Shown: positions 8,718-16,164 of the stretch, one piece after another
How positions within the stretch are numbered: position 1 is the first letter of the stretch
Layout of the letters: each line of letters begins with the position of its first letter
Assembly (NCBI GenBank): GCA_017347465.1
Contig: AP021858.1
Coordinates: 1,178,001 to 1,242,000 of the forward strand
Origin: Candidatus Nitrosymbiomonas proteolyticus
GTDB lineage: Bacteria; Armatimonadota; Fimbriimonadia; Fimbriimonadales; Fimbriimonadaceae
Direction: 5' to 3'
Length of the DNA: 64,000 bases
The notes under the pieces: model-generated
Seen by the model: the letters and a program-made list of their open reading frames with translations, nothing else
Databases searched by the model: none
What the model was told of the DNA's origin: nothing
Made by a program: the position numbers and the translations under genes

Positions 8718-9239
8718 ATGGTTGCATTGGGCGATGTGTTTTCCGTCGTAGCGGTTCTTTTTGGAGTCTGTTTGGCGATCTGGGCCTTGATGGTCGGAGT
8801 GTCGATGTTGTTCTCGGCCAAATCCGACCGGGCGAGCGAGATCATTCAGAGTCATCCTTGGGGGGCGTTTCTCTTGGGAGCGGCGATTTCGTTGGTCGCC
8901 GGGTTCATCTCAATCTCCCTCATCAGCCTTCCCCTTCCGGGCCCGAAGCTGGCCGGGACGCTGGTCTATCTTTCCGTGTTGAGCTTGGCCGCCGTGGGAA
9001 GCGGGGGTCTTGCGCTTCTTGCGGGTGAGCGGCTGCGACCCCTCGACCCCGCGCTTTCGGAGTTCCGGGCGGTCGCCAAGGGCTCGGCGATCCTCGTCGC
9101 CTCGGGGTTACTGCCCCTTTTGGGGTGGTTCGTGTTCGTCCCCGCGATGCTCTTCGTGTCGGTCGGCGCGGGGGTAATGGCTCTTCTGGGGCGGTCTCCG
9201 AGCCGCGCGGGATTGGCCGTAAACCCTGAGGGGGTGTGA
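8718..9239 (+). CDS. Four-helix integral membrane protein of unknown function
   Basis: The 173-residue protein has about four hydrophobic helices (roughly residues 6-30, 47-72, 78-100 and 125-150) and no recognised motif. The ATG at 8718 is preceded by an excellent AGGAGG at 8705-8710, which overrides a longer in-frame reading. Its stop and the start of the DUF1800 gene overlap as TGATG, so the two are translationally coupled. Membership in a DUF1800-DUF1501 operon hints at a role in the same envelope process. Function unknown. Confidence 0.72.
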   Translation: MVALGDVFSVVAVLFGVCLAIWALMVGVSMLFSAKSDRASEIIQSHPWGAFLLGAAISLVAGFISISLISLPLPGPKLAGTLVYLSVLSLAAVGSGGLALLAGERLRPLDPALSEFRAVAKGSAILVASGLLPLLGWFVFVPAMLFVSVGAGVMALLGRSPSRAGLAVNPEGV

Positions 9240-10702
9240 TGAAACTCAGCCGCCGCGCCGCGCTCAAATGGGCTGCGTTGGCGGGAGGCGCAGCGTCGCT
9301 TGCCGGTTGCGAGCGGATCGCCCGTTCCGTCAGCCGCGCTCCCTTACCCGACCGAATCGCCTTGCCGGAAGGTCCGGTCGATCCCCTCGTTCGGTTGATT
9401 GACCGAACAGGGTTTGGTCCGACCCCCGGCCAGGTGGCTCGGGTGAAGCTGATGGGCGCTGCCAGGTATATCGAGGAGCAACTGCGAGGGGACCTTTCTG
9501 AAGAGCCCCACCTCGGATTCGCTCTGAATCGGCTCGACGTGAACCGAGTGCATTCCGCCGAATTGGAGGACGTCCCGGAGGAGCTTGCCCTCGAGCAGTT
9601 GCAGCGTGCGGCGCTCTTAAGGGCCGTTTACAGCCGAAACCAGCTCAAGGAGCGTCTCGCCGATTTCTGGACGAACCACTTCAACATCTATGCCCGGAAG
9701 GCTCGCGGAGTGTATTCGAAACCGGACGATGAGCGGCGGGTGGTTCGGGACCACGCGCTCGGGTGGTTTTCCGACATGCTCCGCGAGTCGGCGACCAGCC
9801 CCGCCATGATCGAGTACCTCGACAACCAACAAAACCGCTCCGGGGTGCCCAACGAAAACTACGCTCGCGAGCTGCTCGAACTCCATACGCTGGGGGTGGA
9901 CGGTGGCTATACGTACCAGGACATCAAGGAGCTGGCGCGATGCCTGACGGGATGGACCGTGGAGACGAGGTTTCTTCGGCCGCGAGGGAGGATCAGGTTC
10001 GATCCAGGCCTTCACGACGACGGCCCCAAGCGGTTGCTCGGCCAGTCAATCCCCGCAGGGGGCGGGGAGCGAGATCTCGATCGTGTGCTCCACATCCTCT
10101 CGCGCCATCCTTCGACGGCGAGGTTCATCTGCCGGAAGCTCTGCCGCCTTTTCTTGGGCGACGACGCCCCGCGAGCCTACGACGTTGCGGTTACGGCGTT
10201 CACGGCTTCGAACGACCCCAAGCGGGCCGGCGACATTCGCTCGGCGGTTCGGGCGATCCTCGCTTCGGGGCTGGATGAGTCCCGGCCGATTCTCAAACGT
10301 CCGTTCGACTGGGTAGCTTCGGCGCTCAGGGCTTTGCGCGCCGACACCGACTGCGACAGGTCGATCCTCAAGCATATCGACTCGATGGGCCAGCCCCTTT
10401 ACGAGTGGCCCATGCCCGATGGCTACCCCGACGACACCGTTTCTTGGACGGGATCGATGTTGCCGAGATGGTCGTTCGCTCTGGCATTGGGCTCGAACGA
10501 ACTCCCCCGCACGCAACTCGACCTCAAGGCCCTGGCGGCGGCTCACGGGGGCGACTCCGCTTCGGCGATCGCCGCGACCGTCTTGTCCCGGCGTGCGGAC
10601 GACGAACCGGTTAGGGCGATCGTTCGCGCCGCGAGCGACCCCGAGAATCTGGGATTGGTCGCGGCGTTGGCCCTCGCAAGCCCGGAATTTCAGTGGAGAT
10701 AG
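9239..10702 (+). CDS. DUF1800 family exported protein
   Basis: The 487-residue product begins MKLSRRAALKWAALAGGAASLAGC, combining a twin-arginine motif with a lipobox, so it may be a Tat-exported lipoprotein. The body shows the DUF1800 pattern: LIDRTGFGPTPGQVARVK, LADFWTNHFNIYA, MIEYLDNQQNRSG followed by NENYARELLELHTLG, and the cytochrome-like segment LARCLTGWTVE. DUF1800 proteins are typically encoded beside DUF1501 proteins in Planctomycetes, Armatimonadetes and Proteobacteria; their biochemical role is unresolved. The next gene, 4 bp on, is the DUF1501 partner, although broken by a frameshift. Confidence 0.9.
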   Translation: MKLSRRAALKWAALAGGAASLAGCERIARSVSRAPLPDRIALPEGPVDPLVRLIDRTGFGPTPGQVARVKLMGAARYIEEQLRGDLSEEPHLGFALNRLDVNRVHSAELEDVPEELALEQLQRAALLRAVYSRNQLKERLADFWTNHFNIYARKARGVYSKPDDERRVVRDHALGWFSDMLRESATSPAMIEYLDNQQNRSGVPNENYARELLELHTLGVDGGYTYQDIKELARCLTGWTVETRFLRPRGRIRFDPGLHDDGPKRLLGQSIPAGGGERDLDRVLHILSRHPSTARFICRKLCRLFLGDDAPRAYDVAVTAFTASNDPKRAGDIRSAVRAILASGLDESRPILKRPFDWVASALRALRADTDCDRSILKHIDSMGQPLYEWPMPDGYPDDTVSWTGSMLPRWSFALALGSNELPRTQLDLKALAAAHGGDSASAIAATVLSRRADDEPVRAIVRAASDPENLGLVAALALASPEFQWR

Positions 10703-10706
10703 AACG

Positions 10707-12067
10707 ATGAAGAAGGATTGGATGGCTTGTGATGGAACGGGGCGCGAGTCGCGCTCGGGCGCTTCGATTGCCGAGGAGCAACCCATGGGTGCCTCTCCCA
10801 CTCCCCTCAGCCGCCGCACTCTCCTCATGACGGCTGCGCTCGGTTGGATTGGGTGGCTGGGCGCCCAGAGGAGCGCGCTCGCTGAACTCACCCTGCGGTC
10901 AAGCAAGGGGAAGGACGACGGTAGAATCCTCGTGGTGCTGTTCCTGCGGGGGGATTGGACGGCCTCAACGCCGTCGTTCCCTATGCCGAAGACGACTATC
11001 ACAGGCTCCGCCCGACGCTTGGGTTGAAGGCCCCGAACGACAAGACCTCATCGAGCATCGATCGGACCCTCGACTTGGATGGTTTCTTCGGGCTCAATCC
11101 TGCGCTCGCGCCGCTCCTACCGCTGTTTCGCGAAGGGCGGCTCTCTGTGGTTCACGCGGTCGGCTCCAACGACCTTACTCGGTCGCACTTCGAAGCGATG
11201 AGCGCGATGGAGCGCGGGGTTGGGACCGCAAAAGCTTCCGCTTCGAGCGGTTGGCTGGCAAGGTACTTGGACGCAACTGCCGCCGAACCGCTCTCCCCGC
11301 TTCGGGCCGTCGCGCTGAGTTCGACCATGCCCGACTCCCTTCGAGGGGCCACGCACGCCATTCAACTGGAGTCTCTCGACGACTTTCGACTTTCATCCGG
11401 CGACCGCAAGTGGGTCGAGAGCTTCCAGAAGGGGCTCGGCGAGCTTTACGAGGGGGGAAGCGATGCCGTTCGGGAAGCGGGGCGACAAACGCTTGAAGTG
11501 CTGGATTCGCTTTCGAAGATCGATCTGGATTCGTATCCGTCAGAAAGGGGCGTCGCCTACCCCGATTCCGAGCTCGGGCGGGGGCTGCGGCAGGTTGCGG
11601 TGATGATCAAGACCGGCCTAGGCCTCGAGGTCGCTTGTCTCGACCGAGGGGGCTGGGATACCCATTTCGGGCAGGGTCGGTCCGAGGGGTTGCTTACGGG
11701 GTTGCTCGACGACCTCGCTCGTTCGCTGGCCGCCTTTTCCGCCGACATCCGCAACTTTCGCGAGCGCGTGACGGTCGTCGTACAGACTGAGTTTGGCCGC
11801 CGGGCGTACGAAAACGTCACGTTGGGGACCGACCACGGCCGGGGTTCGGTGATGATGCTCCTCGGGCCGACCGTCGCCGGAGGAAAGGTGGCCGGAGAGT
11901 GGCCCGGGATGCGGAAGGACCAACTCGAAGAACCGGGAGACTTGCGGGTCACCACCGATTATCGGCAGATTCTCTCGGAAGCGCTCGCATGGCATTCGGG
12001 GAGCGATTCGAGCCGCGAGGTGTTTCCGAGCTTCTCGGCCCGGGCTTCGGCCTCGTTCGTGCTGTAG
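10707..12067 (+). CDS. DUF1501 family Tat-exported protein, interrupted by a frameshift
   Basis: Reading begins at ATG 10707, or at 10785 behind GAGGAG, and gives a twin-arginine leader SRRTLLMTAALGWIGWLGA. The frame then reads ILVVLFLRGDWT and stops at 11027. One frame over, LDGLNAVVPYAEDDYHRLRP continues to 12067. Family members read LFLRGG-DGLN without a break, so one G is missing in the run of six at 10948-10953. The C-terminal half is intact: GGWDTHFGQ, QTEFGRRAYEN, GTDHGRGSVMMLLG and TTDYRQIL are classic DUF1501/sulfatase-like blocks. Sequencing error is the simplest cause; true pseudogene or slippage are alternatives. It pairs with the upstream DUF1800 gene. Confidence 0.85.
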
Positions 12068-12073
12068 CTCCGA

Positions 12074-12409
12074 TCACTTCAGCGATTCGAGATCGGCTTC
12101 GCGGAGCAGAAGCATGTAGTGGGGCGTGAACTCCAGTTCTTCCTTCGTGAGCTCCCTTTTCTGCTCTTCCCCGATCGACGAGGCGAATTTCTCTCTCATC
12201 CGCTTGGTTGAGACCTTGTGAACGTCTCGCGCGACCGCGCCGGCGGATTCGACGTCGATCTTGACCGCGATTTGGTCTCTGCCATAGACGTTCTGAACGG
12301 TGCCCGTGAGCCCGGCCATGTGGTCGAAGTATCGATTCATCATCCGATCTTCGAGCGTCGTTTCCCGCGTGGCGATCCGGACACGGTCGTTCTCTTTGAA
12401 CTTGGGCAT
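12074..12409 (-). CDS. Small protein with SH3/KOW-like N-terminal region
   Basis: The 111-residue cytoplasmic protein starts MPKFKENDRVRIATRE and continues GLTGTVQNVYGRDQIAVKID at about residues 33-52, a pattern typical of small SH3-like barrels (KOW, hypothetical DUFs) that bind nucleic acid or protein. The C-terminal half is charged and helical (REKFASSIGEEQKRELTKEELEF is its core). It converges on the DUF1501 gene with a 6-bp gap and no terminator visible. No family can be named with confidence. Confidence 0.62.
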   Translation of the reverse strand: MPKFKENDRVRIATRETTLEDRMMNRYFDHMAGLTGTVQNVYGRDQIAVKIDVESAGAVARDVHKVSTKRMREKFASSIGEEQKRELTKEELEFTPHYMLLLREADLESLK

Positions 12410-12496
12410 GAGGGGATTGTACCTGGGAGGCCGGGGCTGCGCGACCCTTGATTGTGCCAGTGGCCGGGCAAGGGTGATCAGGGAGAGACCCAGTTT

Positions 12497-12808
12497 CGGG
12501 TGCCCCGGTCTGACCCGCAGGGCAGACCGGGACGACTCAGCCGTCGAGCATGGGGGTTTCTCAGTTCACCCACGGCCTTGGCTCCAGAAACGGGTGAAGC
12601 AGACACGGTCTCGGGTGCCCCGGTCTGACCCGCAGGGCAGACCGGGACGACTCAGCCGTCGAGCATGGGGGTTTCTCAGTTCACCCACGGCCTTGGCTCC
12701 AGAAACGGGTGAAGCAGACACGGTCTCGGGTGCCCCTGTCTGCCCCGTAGGGCAGACCGGGACGACTCAGCCGTCGAGCATGGGGGGGATCTCAATCCTC
12801 CCACGGGT
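12497..12808. repeat. 115-bp tandem repeat (2.7 copies) carrying REP-like hairpins
   Basis: Two full units start at 12497 and 12612 and a third, diverged and truncated, starts at 12727; the period is exactly 115 bp. Each unit has a palindrome: CCGGTCTG at 12505-12512 pairs with CAGACCGG at 12523-12530, repeated at +115 and, in a variant form, at +230. The third unit runs into the 3' end of the adjacent transposase gene. The same hairpin occurs inverted at 13336-13361 and again near 14491 and 14637. The remainder of 12410-12496 holds nothing I can identify. Confidence 0.88.
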
Positions 12809-13313
12809 CTCGTACCAGTGCCGCCGATCCCGCAGAGGACCAGACGTAGTCTTCCGCACGTTCGGCGAGTCCGCGCCGCACCGGATTCTCGTCAATGTAC
12901 TTCACTTTCTCAAGGAATTCGTCGTGAGAGTGAATGTTGCGATCGTAACCTCCCCCTGGCTGCCAAAGATGATACTGGCCCTCGGCGTCCGTAGCCCGTT
13001 CGGCCAACGAAGGGCTTTCGCGCTTCAGACGCTCCAACACTGCCGTAGCCGTCCTCGACTTTAGCGCCGACATGATGCGGCGAACGTTCGCAACCTCGGC
13101 GTTTGGGCGAAGCAGCAAGTGCAAGTGGTCGGGCATCGCCACATAAGCGTAGAGCCGGAAGTCCAGGCGGCTCTTCGTGTGGGCGAGATACTCGACGACG
13201 GCGTCCTTCGCCCAGTCGCTCCTTAAGAGGGGGAGCCTGTGGTAACAGGAGAAAGTCAGGAATCTGGAGTCCCCTGCCACTTCGATTCGCTTGTTGGATC
13301 GACTTCGTTCCAT
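12792..13313 (-). CDS. REP-associated tyrosine transposase (RAYT, IS200-like Y1 HUH family)
   Basis: The 173-residue protein has the HUH motif HLH (His63, His65) in AYVAMPDHLHLLLRP and a likely catalytic tyrosine at about 123 in WQPGGGYDRNI. It ends with ENPVRRGLAERAEDYVWSSA, the C-terminal signature of TnpA_REP proteins. RAYTs cut single-stranded DNA at palindromic REP sequences and are thought to spread them; they are usually single-copy and not bounded by IS ends. Here it is flanked by REP-like hairpins in opposite orientation (12505-12530 on one side, 13336-13361 on the other). Length and motifs look intact, so it may be active. Confidence 0.93.
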   Translation of the reverse strand: MERSRSNKRIEVAGDSRFLTFSCYHRLPLLRSDWAKDAVVEYLAHTKSRLDFRLYAYVAMPDHLHLLLRPNAEVANVRRIMSALKSRTATAVLERLKRESPSLAERATDAEGQYHLWQPGGGYDRNIHSHDEFLEKVKYIDENPVRRGLAERAEDYVWSSAGSAALVRDPWED

Positions 13314-13335
13314 GGTTGGACTGGTGTTGTGATAC

Positions 13336-13361
13336 CCGGTCTGCTCTGCGAGTCAGACCGG
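13336..13361. repeat. REP-like palindrome, inverted relative to the 12.5-kb copies
   Basis: CCGGTCTG (13336-13343) pairs with CAGACCGG (13354-13361) around the loop CTCTGCGAGT. The next bases GGCACCC are the reverse complement of the GGGTGCC that precedes the copies at 12.5 kb. Thus the transposase gene lies between inverted REP-like elements, a BIME-like arrangement. Confidence 0.8.
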
Positions 13362-13455
13362 GGCACCCGGTGGGAGATGGGCCGCTTCATGATCCGAACT
13401 TTCTTGGCTTCGAAGTGCAGGTGTGGAGTTTCCTGCTATGATATTGGGAGAGGGC

Positions 13456-14289
13456 ATGGGGAGTCGAAGCGGGTTTGCTCTGGTAGCGTGTATCGTGATT
13501 GCGGTCGCTGGGCAGCAGAAGCAGCGATCCGTCTACGAGGCCGAGATTCTCTCGTCGCGCACAACGCTCGACCAAGAGAGGGTCGTTAGGAAGGCGGTCG
13601 CGTCCGAGCGGCTGGGAGAATATGCGGCGGCTTTCAAGAAGCTCATCCAAGAGAAGTCGGGCGAGAAGTTTCTCTATGGATTTATGAGAAGCTACTATTG
13701 GGAGATGCTGCTACGGGCACATGTCGGCTATGGTATCCCCGCACCCAGGGGAATGTCTGACTTTACAGGGGTATTCGAGTCCTGTAGGAAAGTTCCTCAC
13801 GTGCTTGAAGGCGATGCAGCCGCTTTGGCAGGGTACTACTGGTGGCTGCGCCTGTATTCTAGCTATGAGCCGGGACTGGCACCCCCGAAAGAGGAATACT
13901 CCTATGAGACGATCAAGGTCAACGGCAAGCCTACAAAGGTAAAGTTCATCCGCGTCGTTGCCGACCCTGCCAAGGACCGGCGACTCGCGGAGCTTTTCGG
14001 CATGATGAAGAAGCTCAACCCCAACGACCCTATGGTACTGGAGATCGCCGCCATTCGCGAATCCGACGCTTCCAAGAGCTACGACCTCATGAAGAAAGCC
14101 TATGACGCTGGGGGTAAGGACCTCTTTCCGGAGCGAGCCCTTTTGCACCTTTATGAAAAGGCCAAGAAGCTCGGCCGTAACGACAAGGCAACCCTACATA
14201 AGAAGGAGCTTCAATCCTGGCTAGAAGCTAACAAACGCTCGGCGTGGGCGATCGCCTTTTCTCGAGAGCATCCGGAATTCAAAGGTTGA
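13456..14289 (+). CDS. Exported protein of unknown function, TPR-like helical
   Basis: From the ATG at 13456, GGGAGAGG just upstream acts as ribosome site and the product of 277 residues starts MGSRSGFALVACIVIAVAGQQ, a signal peptide. An in-frame ATG at 13438 is an alternative. The rest is alpha-helical and rich in Lys and Tyr; YDLMKKAYDAGGKDLFPERALLHLY and nearby sequence (about residues 205-245) resemble a Sel1/TPR-like pair of helices. Base composition is a little lower in GC than its neighbours and it lies between two REP-bearing stretches, so this segment may be a variable insertion. No function can be assigned. Confidence 0.6.
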   Translation: MGSRSGFALVACIVIAVAGQQKQRSVYEAEILSSRTTLDQERVVRKAVASERLGEYAAAFKKLIQEKSGEKFLYGFMRSYYWEMLLRAHVGYGIPAPRGMSDFTGVFESCRKVPHVLEGDAAALAGYYWWLRLYSSYEPGLAPPKEEYSYETIKVNGKPTKVKFIRVVADPAKDRRLAELFGMMKKLNPNDPMVLEIAAIRESDASKSYDLMKKAYDAGGKDLFPERALLHLYEKAKKLGRNDKATLHKKELQSWLEANKRSAWAIAFSREHPEFKG

Positions 14290-14366
14290 GCAGCAACGGC
14301 TCGCGCTTGGCCCGACAGTCCCAGACCAGACAGCATCGACGGCTCAACCCCCGTGGCCACCGCATT

Positions 14367-14659
14367 CGCGGGCGACCAGGAGAGAATCCCTCACCCCCTG
14401 GCCCCCTCTCCCTCGGACGGGCGAGGGGGGATTTCCTTCGTTTTCCTGGTCTGCTGTTCTAGGCAGGCTGGGGCGCCCGGGCCTTTACTCCCGGTCTGCT
14501 CTGCGAGTCAGACGCGGGCGACCAGGAGAGAATCCCTCACCCCCTGGCCCCCTCTCCCTCGGACGGGCGAGGGGGAATCTCCGTCGTTTTCCTGGTCTGC
14601 TGTTCTAGGCAGGCTGGGTCACCCGTGCCTCAATTTCCGGTCTGCTCTGCGAGCCAGAC
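14367..14659. repeat. Two direct copies of a 146-bp unit with REP-like hairpins
   Basis: The unit CGCGGGCGACCAGGAGAGA and onward occurs at 14367-14512 and again at 14513-14658 with few differences. Each copy ends in the REP-like hairpin seen beside the RAYT gene (CCGGTCTG at 14491-14498 and 14637-14644, with CAGAC 11 bases further on). Each also contains a C-rich CCCTCACCCCCTGGCCCC stretch followed by a complementary GAGGGGG run that can fold. I see no coding capacity in 14290-14735 beyond these repeats. Confidence 0.85.
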
Positions 14660-14735
14660 ACCGGAACCCCCGCGCCGCCAACCCGACCGGATCGAGGAGC
14701 CGGGGCCGGGCCTATGGATTTTCGCAAGGAGCCGG

Positions 14736-14741
14736 TATAAT
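14736..14741 (+). promoter_or_regulatory. Minus-10 box of the tRNA-Leu promoter
   Basis: A perfect TATAAT lies 12 bases upstream of the first tRNA base, the expected distance for a sigma-70-type promoter with a short leader. The matching -35 region (around 14713-14718, TATGGA) is weak. Confidence 0.6.
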
Positions 14742-14753
14742 CCCATGTCGTCC

Positions 14754-14839
14754 GCGCAGGTGGTGGAATTGGTAGACACGCTACCTTGAGGTGGTAGTGC
14801 TCACAAGGCGTGAAGGTTCGAGTCCTTTCCTGCGCACCA
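14754..14839 (+). tRNA. tRNA-Leu (anticodon GAG)
   Basis: The 86-base gene folds into a class II tRNA: acceptor GCGCAGG with CCTGCGC, D-arm with GGTAGA, anticodon stem CTACC/GGTAG around loop TTGAGGT (anticodon GAG, reads CUC/CUU), a long variable arm, T-arm AAGG-TTCGAGT-CCTT, discriminator A and encoded CCA. It converges on fumarylacetoacetase, whose stop is 15 bases away. Confidence 0.95.
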
Positions 14840-14853
14840 GACTCCCGTCCGGC

Positions 14854-16164
14854 CTATCGAGCGGGTAAGACGACCCCTTCGACGCTCCCGAACCCGACCC
14901 GATACCCCTGACCCTTGCCCCAGCCGGTCAGGATGACTCGATCTCCGTCCTCGAGGAACGTGCGCGTCTCCCCCGTTTCTTTCATTGTGAGGGGCCGCTC
15001 GCCCTTCCAGGTGAGTTCCAGCAAGGAGCCGAACGTGCCCTCTTCCTCGCCGCTGATCGTGCCGCTGGCGCAGAGGTCGCCCGAAGTGAGGGGCGCGCCG
15101 TTGCTGGTGAGGTGGGCGATCTGCTGCGCCATCGACCAATAGAGGTGCTTCGTGTTCGATCGTGAGATGACTTGCGGGCGCGACATCGCAGGGGTCTGGA
15201 GCAGGACTTCGAGCTGAATGTCGAAATGGTGGGCGCCCGTCGTCCGAAGGTGGGGGAGCGGCGCAGGGTCTTGCGGCATCCCCTGGATGCGAAACGGCTC
15301 CAGCGCGTCCAGCGTGACGAGATACGGGCTTGCGCTGGTCGAGAAACTCTTGGAGAGAAACGGACCGAGAGGCTGATACTCCCAACGCTGAAGGTCCCGC
15401 GCCGACCAGTCGTTGACGAGCACGAGCCCCAAAATGTGCTCCTCGGCCTCGCCGGCCTGCACCGGCTGCCAAGGCACGGACGCCTGGGCGATATAGAAGC
15501 CCATTTCGAGTTCGAAGTCAAGTTCCTGACAAGCGCCATAGACCGGAGCATCCGCACCCGCCGGCAGGTACTGGCCCTTCGGGCGGACGATGCCTGTGCC
15601 GCTGACAAAAACGGTCGAGGCCTTTCCGTTGTAGGCGATCGGCACGTGGCGGTAATTCGGAAGCAAAGGGGGCTGGGTGGGCCGGAACATTCTGCCGACG
15701 TTGGAAGCGTGATGGATGCCTGAGTAAAAATCCACGAAGGCCGAGCAAAACGTGGGGACTTCGAAGGTGGCCGCCTCGGCGTCGAAGAAGGCCCCCTCGG
15801 TGGCTTCCGCATTGTCTCGCAACTCCGGGTTGTCGGCGTCGAGCAGTTCGGCAATCTGGCGTCTGAGGTCCGAAAGGCCCGTGGGAAGCGCGGGAAGGTC
15901 CGGCCCGATGCCCAGAGCCGTGGGTTCGTTGGGGTTCGCAAGGTCGGCGATGTCAAGGAACACACGGTCGGAGTACTCGCCCAAGAACCCATGTTCGATC
16001 AAAGAGTCGATCGAAAGCAGCTGATCGCCGATGCGAACGCCCAGGTGAATCTCGCCAAGCTCGGGCTCCTCGAACCTGCAGAACGGAAGATTCTGGATCG
16101 GGAAATGGGAGCCTTCGGGGACCGGCGCCCACGTTGTGGCGGTTGGGGGAACGATGTACTTCAT
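14854..16164 (-). CDS. fahA: Fumarylacetoacetase
   Basis: FahA hydrolyses fumarylacetoacetate to fumarate and acetoacetate, the last step of tyrosine degradation. The 436-residue protein has the N-terminal SH3-like FAA_hydrolase_N region starting FPIQNLPFCRFE. The catalytic domain follows: CSAFVDFYSGIHHASNVGRMFR (its first 20 residues include the catalytic His), PVYGACQELDFELEMGFYI with metal-binding acidic residues, LVNDWSARDLQRWEY, and the C-terminal GDLCASGTISG. Length is normal. Its start overlaps the stop of the upstream unknown gene by ATGA. Its product acetoacetate could be handled by ScoB (5812). Confidence 0.96.
   Translation of the reverse strand: MKYIVPPTATTWAPVPEGSHFPIQNLPFCRFEEPELGEIHLGVRIGDQLLSIDSLIEHGFLGEYSDRVFLDIADLANPNEPTALGIGPDLPALPTGLSDLRRQIAELLDADNPELRDNAEATEGAFFDAEAATFEVPTFCSAFVDFYSGIHHASNVGRMFRPTQPPLLPNYRHVPIAYNGKASTVFVSGTGIVRPKGQYLPAGADAPVYGACQELDFELEMGFYIAQASVPWQPVQAGEAEEHILGLVLVNDWSARDLQRWEYQPLGPFLSKSFSTSASPYLVTLDALEPFRIQGMPQDPAPLPHLRTTGAHHFDIQLEVLLQTPAMSRPQVISRSNTKHLYWSMAQQIAHLTSNGAPLTSGDLCASGTISGEEEGTFGSLLELTWKGERPLTMKETGETRTFLEDGDRVILTGWGKGQGYRVGFGSVEGVVLPAR

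Noticed and set aside
12497-12808. CRISPR array from the 115-bp repeats
   Set aside because: Units are contiguous without variable spacers and contain REP-type palindromes next to a RAYT gene.
14367-14659. CRISPR-like tandem repeat
   Set aside because: Only two copies, 146 bp long, with no spacers and no cas genes nearby; the unit is a REP-bearing duplication.
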